Source of the DNA: Gammaproteobacteria bacterium | Lineage (GTDB): Bacteria > Pseudomonadota > Gammaproteobacteria > DSM-16500 | Direction of reading: 5' to 3' | Assembly (NCBI GenBank): GCA_021324335.1 | Contig: JAJPJH010000102.1 | Span: forward strand, 1 to 53,856 | Length of the DNA stretch: 53,856 bases | Translations under genes and position numbers: made by a program | The notes under the pieces: model-generated | Told to the model about the DNA's origin: nothing | The model's input: the letters and a program-made list of their open reading frames with translations, nothing else | Database searches by the model: none | Shown here: positions 1 through 8,690 of the stretch, piece by piece | Numbering within the stretch: position 1 is the stretch's first letter | How the letters are laid out: each line of letters begins with the position of its first letter

Positions 1-84
1 ACAATCGGCAACGCAAGCATTCGTTTCTTGGCTATCAATCGCCTGAGCAATATGAACTGACTTGCGGATTTTAGAATTTAGTGT
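1..84 (-). other. Window edge: open reading past the stop of the 796-residue gene
   Basis: After the TAG stop of the neighbouring minus-strand gene, the same frame stays open to the window edge (about 28 codons, reading TLNSKIRKSVHIAQ and onward). It may be the C-terminal remainder of a longer protein interrupted by an amber codon, or chance. The stretch is too short to decide and nothing else is visible in it. Confidence 0.2.
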
Positions 85-2475
85 CTACAAAACGCGGGGC
101 AGATCAGCATTCCTCTGTTCTAATCTCTCTTCTAATACCTGCAAAGGATCAAGCCCTTCTATCGCCTGCGCTAACTCAGGAATCTCTCCGTACAGTGCTT
201 TCATAATAGAATCATTACCCTTAATTGGGATAATCTTTTCCACAAACTCTTTATCCTTCTCGTTCAACATCTGGATGATTGATTTTAATAACGTTGGCTG
301 CTGATAAATGAAATTTTTTAGAATGAGCCGACCCTTTGGATGAATGAATAAATTATAAAGACAAGATGTGCCACTACTCTCCTTACCATACACCTCTTCA
401 TGAGATTCTTTCACTGCGGCACAAAGCACCGTTGCGTTAATAAGACTACCCACCTTAGAAGTGGTTTTTTCAAGTTTAAATTTAGAAATCCATTTTTTTA
501 TACGACTTTCTTCTACTAGAGACAGGAGCAAATCGATGCCATTAGCAGTCATTGTCATTCTATAAAGAAACGGCATAGCAGTTTGATTTTCTAACTTCAG
601 TAACTCTGCTGGTTTAAAAATATTAGGTTTATGCTCATAAAGTTTTTTTGCTAATTCTACTCCCTCTTTAGAGCTAGCTAAGTAAACGATAATAGGTAAC
701 CTATCTTTTACATAAGAACCATCTTCCTTTCCATATTTTTCAAAATCGAGAAATTTTATCTGAGAAGGATGATTCATATAAATTTTCTTTAGGAAATTAT
801 GATTTTCTGGGAAAACAATAGCATATGAAAAATCTCTCATTGATAAAATTTGATTATCTATTTTTAATAAATCTGGCCTCGCGTCTAAAATTTTGTTTAA
901 AATTTTACATCCAACACTATACCTCACTAACCAAGATATTAAATCATGACGATGTTCGAAATAAGAAAAAGTAGCACACGTATATTCAAATAGTTTCTGT
1001 GAATGAGATAACATTAATTCTAATATTTCTAATTGACTTTCAGAATAAAATTTATGGAAAAAGTCTTTTATACTGTCAAGAATCTCTTTTGGCTCCCTCG
1101 CTGCCTGCAGCAATTTTTCTACTATCTCATCTATCAACTTAGGCCGCATTTTGAGAAGATCAAGTAAAATATTTTCTTGCCTCTGCAAAAAAACACCCAA
1201 TAAATGTTCGTAAGGACAGTAAACCTTCCGCGGATAAAGTTCAAGTAAATAATCAGCGGTCAATCCTTTTAGAATATCTTGCTTCCTTACAGTTATTAAA
1301 TCACGCCAAAACCTGTCGGCTTTTTTCTCCCCTACCAAAAACTCTAAAAAAGGAATTTTTTTAGAGTTTCTCTCTAGCAAAATAGAAAGAGGAAGGCTAG
1401 CCCACAGCTCTGGCTTGAGTTCTAAAATTCTATCAACTAAAGGCCAATTATGAGAATGAGAAACTAAATAGTAAAAATGAGAGCAATCCCCCGGCAGAAC
1501 AGGTTGAAATAATTTTTCCTCTATCAAGCAAGTCATTAATTGAGGATTATTATCCAAAATAAGAGATAAAAGTACTTGTGAACTTCTTCCAGCTTCTGTT
1601 AGCACCCAAATAAATGCGGATAATGATTTTTGGCTTTCTCTTGCTTTCATTGGCGAGAAAAATGCTTCTAGCGAGACGTTTTTTAATAAGAAAGGATAAG
1701 CCCTTAATAATTTTTCCAGATTCTTCATTTGATAGGTATTTTTTTCATCATCATCCATTGCTCTATCAGAAAGCACCAAATTGGAAAACAAGGTTTCATC
1801 AGATTGCGGCATAGCAGGTGCATAAAGAAAATTATTCAATTGCTCATTGTTAAAATCTTTTAAGTAACACTGCAAGGAATTAAGATTAAATTTATTTACC
1901 ATTCTCAATCGTAATTTACTTATCTCTTCTTGTGTGAGGGTCATTATCTGTAAAAGGTATCTTACTGTTAAAGGCAGTTGCATTGCGATACATGCCTCTA
2001 ATAAACTCATTGTGAAATTATTATTTTCACAAGCCCTTATCAAGATATCAGCGTGCTCATTAGAGGGAAAAGCTTCATTTTGTTGTGACCATAAATTATA
2101 TTTTTTAACATTTTCATTTGATAATCGATATTCCGTTTGAAGATAAGGAGTTTGAGATCGCCCCCCTATTTTATTAATAACCATATTCACTAAATCAAAA
2201 GCTGTGCGATCTGGCTCATAACCATCTATTAATTCAGCCAAGGCATATTCGCGGTTTTGATAATTCCATACAGTTAATGGAAATAATTTTTCAGCTTTTC
2301 GTAAAATTTCAATCACCTGAATATGCGTGGCTACATCATTATCATTCTTGCCAAAACGAAATTTTATTCTTTCACTTATTCCCATGGTACGTGTTTCAAG
2401 AATATACACTAATATAAGCTTTAAAATAGGCAGTTTTGGGCATTCTTCTAGTGATGGTAAATTAATAATAGGCAT
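85..2475 (-). CDS. Large helical-repeat protein, candidate Dot/Icm effector
   Basis: I do not recognise a named family. The 796-residue protein has no signal peptide and no clear membrane segment. It is almost wholly helical and rich in Leu, Lys and Glu. From about residue 280 to 740 a loose unit recurs: a leucine-rich helix, then a short stretch such as NNPQL, LKPEL, MRPKL, ARPDL, HKPNI or QQPTL, then another helix. This resembles degenerate ankyrin-like or other alpha-solenoid repeats, a fold common in secreted proteins of Legionellales. The start is supported by an AAAGGA ribosome site just upstream. The gene stands alone, divergent from the OmpA-type gene. Its base composition is more AT-rich than the secretion genes. 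A secreted effector role is inference from architecture, size and neighbourhood. Confidence 0.6.
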   Translation of the reverse strand: MPIINLPSLEECPKLPILKLILVYILETRTMGISERIKFRFGKNDNDVATHIQVIEILRKAEKLFPLTVWNYQNREYALAELIDGYEPDRTAFDLVNMVINKIGGRSQTPYLQTEYRLSNENVKKYNLWSQQNEAFPSNEHADILIRACENNNFTMSLLEACIAMQLPLTVRYLLQIMTLTQEEISKLRLRMVNKFNLNSLQCYLKDFNNEQLNNFLYAPAMPQSDETLFSNLVLSDRAMDDDEKNTYQMKNLEKLLRAYPFLLKNVSLEAFFSPMKARESQKSLSAFIWVLTEAGRSSQVLLSLILDNNPQLMTCLIEEKLFQPVLPGDCSHFYYLVSHSHNWPLVDRILELKPELWASLPLSILLERNSKKIPFLEFLVGEKKADRFWRDLITVRKQDILKGLTADYLLELYPRKVYCPYEHLLGVFLQRQENILLDLLKMRPKLIDEIVEKLLQAAREPKEILDSIKDFFHKFYSESQLEILELMLSHSQKLFEYTCATFSYFEHRHDLISWLVRYSVGCKILNKILDARPDLLKIDNQILSMRDFSYAIVFPENHNFLKKIYMNHPSQIKFLDFEKYGKEDGSYVKDRLPIIVYLASSKEGVELAKKLYEHKPNIFKPAELLKLENQTAMPFLYRMTMTANGIDLLLSLVEESRIKKWISKFKLEKTTSKVGSLINATVLCAAVKESHEEVYGKESSGTSCLYNLFIHPKGRLILKNFIYQQPTLLKSIIQMLNEKDKEFVEKIIPIKGNDSIMKALYGEIPELAQAIEGLDPLQVLEERLEQRNADLPRVL

Positions 2476-2583
2476 TGTTTATTCCTTTAAGAAAATAGAA
2501 GTTAATACGCAAAAATTTTTATTAAAATTTTGGTTGGTGCTGATGAAAGATTTTTTTAAAATTCTTTTAAGTTTTTATTAATT

Positions 2584-2600
2584 TAACTCACGCTGAGTTA
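2584..2600. promoter_or_regulatory. Perfect inverted repeat in divergent intergenic region
   Basis: TAACTCA-CGC-TGAGTTA is a perfect 7-3-7 inverted repeat in the 244-bp gap between the divergent 796-residue gene and the OmpA-type gene. A second perfect palindrome, TAATGATCATTA, lies at 2633-2644. Either could bind a dimeric regulator; the regulator is unknown. The rest of the gap is AT-rich with no further gene. Confidence 0.35.
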
Positions 2601-2719
2601 TACTGTCTATCTTTTTATTCTATCTTCCAAAATAATGATCATTACCACATATAGAAAACAGGCTAATTAAACAGTAGAATGATTTTCCACAAATTTTGTT
2701 CTTAATAAGAGGTATATTT

Positions 2720-3376
2720 ATGAAATTATCAAAAAAATCCCAATTCGGCAGCCTATTATGTGGCGTCCTCCTCATATCAGGTTGTACCGCAACGAATCCT
2801 TATACGGGTGAAAAACAAGTCAGTGACACAACGATAGGCGCCGGTATCGGCACAGTGGGTGGTGCTGCGGTAGGTGCGTTACTCGGAGGTGAGCGGGGTG
2901 CCTTAATTGGTGGTGCACTTGGTGCAGCAACCGGTGGTACCATTGGGCATATGATGGACAACGAGAATGAAGAGCTAAGACAAGCCCTGGCTGGAACAGG
3001 GGTACAAGTTAAGAAAGTTGGCAATACCATTCAATTAGTCATGGCATCGGATGTGACATTTGATACCAATCAAGCCAGTGTAAAATCTGATTTCTACCCC
3101 ACATTGAATTCAGTGGCGACAGTATTTAAGAAATATAATAAAAATAACATTATTATTACTGGCTACACGGATAACGTGGGCAGTGATGCCTATAATCAAA
3201 CGCTTTCTGAAGAGAGAGCGAGAAGCGTGGGAGATTATTTAATTTCTCAAGGCGTTCCAGCTAATCGCATCTTCACCAATGGCTTAGGTAAACGCGATCC
3301 AATCGCTTCCAATGCCACTGCAAGCGGACGCGCGCTGAATCGCCGCGTGGTGATTACCTTGCGTCCTATTTCTTAA
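2720..3376 (+). CDS. OmpA-family lipoprotein with glycine-zipper domain
   Basis: The 218-residue protein has a lipoprotein signal with lipobox LISGC (Cys22). A glycine-zipper segment (about 43-80, many GxxxG steps) and a C-terminal OmpA-like peptidoglycan-binding domain (about 105-215, with TGYTDNVGS and the LNRRV ending) follow. It probably sits in the outer membrane and binds peptidoglycan, like YiaD-type proteins. An upstream in-frame TTG-like start would add nine residues, but the ATG at 2720 directly follows an AAGAGG site and gives a proper signal peptide. IcmN/DotK in this window has the same plan (lipobox, glycine zipper, OmpA domain), so the two may share ancestry. A strong terminator follows. 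Confidence 0.88.
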   Translation: MKLSKKSQFGSLLCGVLLISGCTATNPYTGEKQVSDTTIGAGIGTVGGAAVGALLGGERGALIGGALGAATGGTIGHMMDNENEELRQALAGTGVQVKKVGNTIQLVMASDVTFDTNQASVKSDFYPTLNSVATVFKKYNKNNIIITGYTDNVGSDAYNQTLSEERARSVGDYLISQGVPANRIFTNGLGKRDPIASNATASGRALNRRVVITLRPIS

Positions 3377-3386
3377 TCCAACCCAA

Positions 3387-3425
3387 AAAAGCCTTATGTT
3401 CTTGCTAGTTCATAAGGCTTTTCCG
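3387..3425 (+). terminator. Rho-independent terminator of the OmpA-type gene
   Basis: A perfect 12-bp stem (AAAAGCCTTATG and CATAAGGCTTTT) with a 12-nt loop starts ten bases after the stop codon. It ends in a short T run. Confidence 0.85.
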
Positions 3426-3444
3426 ATTGTTCTTTTAATTTAGT

Positions 3445-3469
3445 TAGTATATACTAGTTTTAAACTAGT
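3445..3469. promoter_or_regulatory. Overlapping palindromic operators of the toxin-antitoxin operon
   Basis: Two perfect palindromes overlap just upstream of the antitoxin gene: TAGTATATACTA (3445-3456) and ACTAGTTT-T-AAACTAGT (3453-3469). Antitoxins of this class normally bind such inverted repeats to repress their own operon, often together with the toxin. The site lies 18-42 bp before the start codon, where it could block RNA polymerase. Confidence 0.6.
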
Positions 3470-3486
3470 CTAAATGGCCTTTTATC

Positions 3487-3726
3487 ATGAGAACTATTGG
3501 CGCTTTTGAAGCAAAAACCCATTTCTCAGCCTTACTTGAGCAAGTAGAAAATGGGGAACAAATCCTCATTACCAAACATGGGCATCCTATTGCAAAAATG
3601 GTTCCTGCCACAACTATTGATCGAGAACAAATACGAAAAACTATTCAACGATTAAAAGAATTTAGCCAATCTAATTTATTAGGTGATCTTGATTGGAAAG
3701 AGCTGCGAGATGAAGGACGACGTTAA
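3487..3726 (+). CDS. vapB: Type II antitoxin, Phd/YefM family
   Basis: The 79-residue protein shows the Phd/YefM fold: an N-terminal beta strand and helix (IGAFEAKTHFSALLEQV), then the strand-turn EQILITKHGHPIAKMV. The C-terminal part is charged and would wrap the toxin. It binds DNA as a dimer and neutralises the downstream PIN-domain RNase. The stop codon overlaps the toxin start by one base (TAATG), so the two are translationally coupled. The palindromes upstream are its probable operators. The family call is firm; the gene symbol is generic for this pairing. Confidence 0.88.
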   Translation: MRTIGAFEAKTHFSALLEQVENGEQILITKHGHPIAKMVPATTIDREQIRKTIQRLKEFSQSNLLGDLDWKELRDEGRR

Positions 3727-4133
3727 TGGGATTTGTACTCGATGCCTCGATCGCCTTAGCATGGTGTTTTACAGATGAAGCAACACCCAAGACAAAAGCG
3801 CTTCTTAATCAATTAGAAAAAGAAACGGCTTTTGTTCCTGAACTTTGGGCGTTAGAAGTGGGAAATATTCTTATTGCTGCAGAACGGCGAAAGCGAATTT
3901 CATACGCAAAAATCACGGAGTTTTTATCTCTTTTAGAACAATTAGATATCCAAATTGATAACGAAACAGCCGCACGAGGATTTCGGGAAATTGCACCATT
4001 AGCACATGCAGAGAAACTCACTACATATGATGCTGCCTATCTTGAGCTAGCTATGCGTCTTGGTTTGCCACTCGCCACTAAAGATCTACAATTACAAAAA
4101 GCCGCAACTCGATTAGGCGTGAAATTGCTTTAA
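3726..4133 (+). CDS. vapC: PIN-domain ribonuclease toxin (VapC type)
   Basis: The 135-residue protein is a complete PIN domain. All four metal-binding acidic residues are present: Asp6 (FVLDAS), Glu44 (ELWALE), Asp102 (TTYDAAYLELA) and Asp120 (LATKDLQL). VapC toxins cleave tRNA or rRNA when the antitoxin is degraded. Its target cannot be read from sequence. It forms an operon with the overlapping antitoxin gene. With no broken residue it should be active. Confidence 0.92.
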   Translation: MGFVLDASIALAWCFTDEATPKTKALLNQLEKETAFVPELWALEVGNILIAAERRKRISYAKITEFLSLLEQLDIQIDNETAARGFREIAPLAHAEKLTTYDAAYLELAMRLGLPLATKDLQLQKAATRLGVKLL

Positions 4134-4190
4134 TTCAAGAATTGCATGGTAGAATAAATCAAACGCCCACAGCTAAAAAGGAGTTTAGTT

Positions 4191-4712
4191 ATGCCTCAAA
4201 ACTGGTCAAATTTAACGGATTGGGCCACTTTAATGCCACTTATCCTAACCAATTTCAGCTTAGCGATGCTTATTCTCGCTGTTATCTTTATTCTTTTTCA
4301 TTCCCTCATACGCTTTAAATATGTCTCATTTTATGAAATCACCTATCGATGGATAGCCCTATTTGCTTTAGGATTCACTGGCATTTACACGTTCATCATG
4401 CACGCTTTTTACCCTGATATCGCTGCAGCCGCCATCGGCTGGGCAACAAGCCCTTTTCAATATGAGGTTGCCATGTCCGATCTTGCGATTGGATTATTGG
4501 GCATCTTTTCTTTCAAAGCGAGCCAGGGATTTCGCCTGGCTACCGTGTTTGCAGGGGCAGTTTGTTTATGGGGGGATGCAGCAGGACACCTCTATCAAAT
4601 GATGGTGAACAATGATTTCTCACCCGGCAATACAGGCTCGTGGTTTTGGACAGATCTCATTATCCCCCTGGTGTTAGTAGTTTGCCTACAGAGATTATCC
4701 AAGCAGAGTTAG
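4191..4712 (+). CDS. Small integral membrane protein, DUF6790-like
   Basis: The 173-residue protein has about four hydrophobic segments (roughly 20-40, 53-75, 92-110 and 150-168). It resembles bacterial membrane proteins annotated as DUF6790, whose function is unknown. Conserved-looking features include WGDAAGHLYQM in the third loop. A strong AAAAGGAG site precedes the ATG. It stands after the toxin-antitoxin pair and is convergent with the 286-residue gene, with 14 bp between their stop codons. No terminator is obvious there. Confidence 0.65.
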   Translation: MPQNWSNLTDWATLMPLILTNFSLAMLILAVIFILFHSLIRFKYVSFYEITYRWIALFALGFTGIYTFIMHAFYPDIAAAAIGWATSPFQYEVAMSDLAIGLLGIFSFKASQGFRLATVFAGAVCLWGDAAGHLYQMMVNNDFSPGNTGSWFWTDLIIPLVLVVCLQRLSKQS

Positions 4713-4726
4713 GAAGAGCCTCCGGA

Positions 4727-5587
4727 CTACTTAAAACCCGGTGATGGTGGTAAAGGCTGCTTCGAAGCACCCTGTTGCGAAAGATGAATGCTGCTTCTTG
4801 AAAAAAAGTGAAAAGGATTGGGATTAGTTGCATAAGAAAGCACAATGGCGTCCGAACAATTGGGTTGAACTTCAGTGCTTAAATTTGCTTGAACATCAAC
4901 TTGTTGTTGAGGCTCTTTAAGTGGCTCGTTGGCACAGAAAGTCAATAATTGTTTTAACGTATAGGGAAAACCGGAAAAATCAGAAGCCATAAAATTACCA
5001 ATTGAAGCGTCACTTCCAAATACTTGTTTTAATTTTTCGCTAAAATCTTCTAGAGGAACCTTATAAGTTTTATTTATATAACTTTTAAGATCCCACTCCC
5101 ATATTAAATTTTTCCTATCTACCCTTTCGTACACATGCGCTTTAAGCTCGGCCTGAATATCTTTTAACGGTTGATCTAAAAATCTCTCATAATCTAAATT
5201 CTGTGAGCTCGTTACCACAGTAGTTACTGAATTGGAGGAATCATCACAATACTTTCTCTTTCTATACTCTTTTTGTTGGAAAGCCACCTGTTTGCAATAA
5301 CTTTCCACGATGTCACCGAGTTTTTTTTGAGACCAGTCTTCCGATAAACTGCAGGAATTAAAGCAATTAACTTGATTACGACCTTTAATGCCGAGTTGTG
5401 AAAAAATAGCTGTTAATATAGTGCTTGCTCCCCGAGGTGAGAAACCTTCGGCCATTAAAAGTTCTACTACTTCCTTTTTCATCAGTGGACGACCGCCTCT
5501 TTTAATTTCTGCTTGCTGAAGACGAAATTGAAACTCTTTTAAAGTCATCGTTGAAAGTAAGATACTTTTTTTTTCGCGGGGACTCAT
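4727..5587 (-). CDS. Unknown protein encoded directly behind icmB
   Basis: I do not recognise this 286-residue protein. It is soluble-looking, without signal peptide or membrane segment. The first 75 residues are basic and helical (TLKEFQFRLQQAEIKRGG, then KKEVVELLMAEGFSP), which could be a small DNA- or protein-binding module. A Cys/Ser-rich stretch follows around residue 75. The C-terminus is Pro/Ser/Gln-rich and probably disordered. The start is backed by AAGGAG. It follows icmB by 75 bp in the same direction, the position held by icmF in Legionella, but it is not IcmF. A role as an effector, chaperone or secretion accessory is inference. Confidence 0.55.
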   Translation of the reverse strand: MSPREKKSILLSTMTLKEFQFRLQQAEIKRGGRPLMKKEVVELLMAEGFSPRGASTILTAIFSQLGIKGRNQVNCFNSCSLSEDWSQKKLGDIVESYCKQVAFQQKEYRKRKYCDDSSNSVTTVVTSSQNLDYERFLDQPLKDIQAELKAHVYERVDRKNLIWEWDLKSYINKTYKVPLEDFSEKLKQVFGSDASIGNFMASDFSGFPYTLKQLLTFCANEPLKEPQQQVDVQANLSTEVQPNCSDAIVLSYATNPNPFHFFSRSSIHLSQQGASKQPLPPSPGFK

Positions 5588-5662
5588 GCTATCTCCTTTT
5601 TTTAAAATTATATTAATATAATAAATTCTCGAGCTGAATTACCTATTTAACACGGCTAAATA

Positions 5663-8600
5663 TTATTTTGGCAAGCTTTTAACATCCGGATTCTTCGAAT
5701 AAGCATCGAGAATCTCTTGGAGTAATTGGTCTACCACACTCAGATTCGACCCTTCTTCTATCACACCCGCTTGCTCTTTCAATACAGCCAAGCGTTCTTC
5801 TATTAATTTCTTCACCGAACCAGAAGGGAAAAGCGTGGCTAACAAACGTCGTCCTTCTTTCGGACCTAATTTTTGATAGAGCTTATTACGTAAACGCGCA
5901 TCTTCCGCCGTCGTACTAAATGCCCATAATTCAATCGGGCCTAGGGTATTTGTTAACAGTTGCGTGTTGATCCCATTTTTAGTAGAGAATTGCGCTAAGA
6001 ACGTCGCCCCCCCTTCACGTGGTCCATGCACGCGTGTTTTTAAGGCAATCCGCGCTGTTTCAGAAAGACCAAAAATTTCTGTCGAACGTTTGATAGCTTG
6101 CTCAGGGCCGGCGTCCATAATAAAAATCGACGTTGCAAATTCTACCATCACGGGATCAAAATCATCTAGCGATTGGGAAATCAACGCAATTTGCACATTC
6201 CATTTTCGGCCTTCACGCATATCGATAATCACTTGATCACGTACTGCTCGTGCTTTTGAGGTGCGATGGAATTCGTCATATACAATACGCTTAGCATCTT
6301 CGCGAATTTCAGAAATACGCGTGCGATGATACTCACGATAAGCATCAGGAATATCACCCAGTGCATCTTCCGTCAGATAGTAATGACGAGCGAGTGCATA
6401 ACGAGCAAGCATATACATAACAGCTGTTTGGCGCTCTGCTGCATCACCACCACTTTTTGCGACTTCATCTAAATCGAGTGAAACAATACGGGCGTCACCA
6501 ATATCAAATTTAGTGATATTCGATAAAATGGGATATTCGCGCACAGCTGCAGAAATCATACGGCCAAATGCTTGAATCAAAGGCTCCCCGGTGGGAGCAC
6601 GAACTTGTCCATATAAATCTTCGATAACTTGCGTACGGCAAATAGCAGCTGCATCGGCTAATAAAGGCATCGCATAACGCTGGGAAAGCATGGCTTCATG
6701 ATGAAAACCAGCTAAAAATAAAGCATCTGTGACTTCCCACCACGTGGTGCGATCATCAAATACAAAACCAATTTCAGACAAAATATCATCGACAAGCGGT
6801 TCAATGCCTTGCGTGTATAAATGTGCTTTGTTTTCATCAGAAAGATATTTATACATTTCATCAACAATCAAACCAGCCATGTCAGACACGCCATCGTAAG
6901 GCCGCTCGGCACCGAGCGGGGTTGCTAACAAGGTAATGAAATTGACTAAGAAACTTCGTTCTTGCGGCGATGGATAACGACAGCCTAATTGCGTATCAAA
7001 GGGATTGATGGAATAGTCAGGTGTCATGCGTAATCGATGATAAGCCGCATAATGACGTTGCTCTGGCGGTAGCGCTTCTTTGATCAAGGAAATTAAACCG
7101 CTACTGGAAGGACCGATATCGATAATGGCAATACGTGGAAGCCGCATGATACCGCCTGATAAGCAGAGTGCTAGATTGATGGCATTTGAAAGAACGGACT
7201 TACCCGAACCGGGGCGCGCATACATGAGATCAATCCAGGTGGTTTGTTGGACAGAACCCGGTTGATAAGGCCATGGCTTTCCATCCGGCGACCGCAATAA
7301 CATCGCGCCATATTCCCAAGCGGAAGCTGGGCGAGTAAAAGGCAGCATATAAATTACATCCGAAAGCGGCGCCACCGACGGTGTTGCCACACTATTCGCT
7401 GTAAAACCTAAGAGGCTAGAAGCAACCCCCGCAAACACATCGCCGGCTACTTCAGATACTTCACACGTCCCCCATCCTTCTACTGCTTTGGCTAACTCTG
7501 CAGCCCGGGTACGCAATAAACGAATGTTACCTTCCGGGGCCCACGTGGCAAGACTAACTTGCAGCTTGACAACTGCGTCATCGGTGTTGATTTCGATATC
7601 GCGTAATAATTTTGTAGCATCATGCACCAGCGCATTTTGTGCGGAGGAAAACGCTAAAATCGCCGACATGACGGATTTAAATCGTAAAATTGGTAATCCA
7701 TTGCTTTCAATTAAGAAAGACATACGCCACGGCACGCGGGTTGGTAAGGTCCGGGCAAAAAGACTAATGAACGATTTTAATTCTTGAGGAAAAAGATCGA
7801 TGAAAATAGAAGTGTAAATACGATCACCCACTCGCACCGTTCGCAAATCTTGGGCTAATGCATCGCGGGGAAAAATTTGTCTTCCTAACGGCGGATACAT
7901 TAAACCAGATAATTCATTCGCTGTCGGCCTTGCTTCATGCACGGGAATTTTATCGCCCGGCAAGACTGCTTTCCACTCTCTCGCAGTAAAATCAGGGTCC
8001 GCTGTGTAACGCATGGCATAGACGGCTTGGTGGACTTCGAGTAATTCGCTATAAACATTTAATGCGTTTAAATCCGTTACAATCGAACGCACAAATGAGG
8101 CATGCGATTCACGTAAATCAGGAATCGCTGCAATTAAATTCTGGCCATTTCGAAAAGGAGGAATTTTATTTTCGCGTACAAAATTAAGCTTATCTTTTCG
8201 GGCACGTTTAAGTTGCTCGTCTGTTAAGGAATAAGGTCGCGTCCATAATACAAAATACAATTCTTCTCGCGCACAGTAGCGGGAAATGTAATTGATGCGT
8301 TCATTGAATAAATCATCTAAATCTAAATTTAAGCGCTTGGCAGTCGCTCGTGCCGGCGAGAGAATATCTTCAATTTCAGGTTTAACAGCTTCTCTATCAT
8401 AACCAAAATACACTTGCAGGAGATGACCAGGCCGTTTAAACGTACCTTGTAAACTTTGCGTTAAGCCTTGGTGGATAGCATCAAATTCCTCTTGACCTAC
8501 TAATCTCGTCACTCCAAAAACACGAATCACCGAGATGAGTGAACCATCTCTCGCGACTAAGGTATGCGTATCGTCAGCAGTTTCTAAATCACAATAGGAT

Positions 8601-8689
8601 TCAACCGTTTGTTTTAACTCGGTACTAAACCAGGCTAAGACCGCATCAATGCCATCTAGAAATGGATCCATAAAAGTACGATCACGCAT
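5663..8689 (-). CDS. icmB: Dot/Icm ATPase IcmB/DotO (VirB4-like)
   Basis: At 1008 residues it matches the usual IcmB length. It is a VirB4-class AAA+ ATPase that energises the type IVB secretion machine at the cytoplasmic face of the inner membrane. The Walker A motif is ARPGSGKS (491-498) and Walker B is RIVYDEFHR (801-809), followed by conserved QIALISQS (about 833). The N-terminal 450 residues are the VirB4-like docking region. The ATG follows the icmJ stop by one base, and AAGGA in the end of icmJ serves as ribosome site, so the two are coupled. Confidence 0.97.
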   Translation of the reverse strand: MRDRTFMDPFLDGIDAVLAWFSTELKQTVESYCDLETADDTHTLVARDGSLISVIRVFGVTRLVGQEEFDAIHQGLTQSLQGTFKRPGHLLQVYFGYDREAVKPEIEDILSPARATAKRLNLDLDDLFNERINYISRYCAREELYFVLWTRPYSLTDEQLKRARKDKLNFVRENKIPPFRNGQNLIAAIPDLRESHASFVRSIVTDLNALNVYSELLEVHQAVYAMRYTADPDFTAREWKAVLPGDKIPVHEARPTANELSGLMYPPLGRQIFPRDALAQDLRTVRVGDRIYTSIFIDLFPQELKSFISLFARTLPTRVPWRMSFLIESNGLPILRFKSVMSAILAFSSAQNALVHDATKLLRDIEINTDDAVVKLQVSLATWAPEGNIRLLRTRAAELAKAVEGWGTCEVSEVAGDVFAGVASSLLGFTANSVATPSVAPLSDVIYMLPFTRPASAWEYGAMLLRSPDGKPWPYQPGSVQQTTWIDLMYARPGSGKSVLSNAINLALCLSGGIMRLPRIAIIDIGPSSSGLISLIKEALPPEQRHYAAYHRLRMTPDYSINPFDTQLGCRYPSPQERSFLVNFITLLATPLGAERPYDGVSDMAGLIVDEMYKYLSDENKAHLYTQGIEPLVDDILSEIGFVFDDRTTWWEVTDALFLAGFHHEAMLSQRYAMPLLADAAAICRTQVIEDLYGQVRAPTGEPLIQAFGRMISAAVREYPILSNITKFDIGDARIVSLDLDEVAKSGGDAAERQTAVMYMLARYALARHYYLTEDALGDIPDAYREYHRTRISEIREDAKRIVYDEFHRTSKARAVRDQVIIDMREGRKWNVQIALISQSLDDFDPVMVEFATSIFIMDAGPEQAIKRSTEIFGLSETARIALKTRVHGPREGGATFLAQFSTKNGINTQLLTNTLGPIELWAFSTTAEDARLRNKLYQKLGPKEGRRLLATLFPSGSVKKLIEERLAVLKEQAGVIEEGSNLSVVDQLLQEILDAYSKNPDVKSLPK

Positions 8690-8690
8690 G

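Noticed and set aside
5598..5620. TTAAT/TTAA repeat resembling a PmrA box before the 286-residue gene
   Set aside because: It abuts the ribosome-binding site, too close to the start codon to act as an activator site, and the stretch is simply AT-rich.
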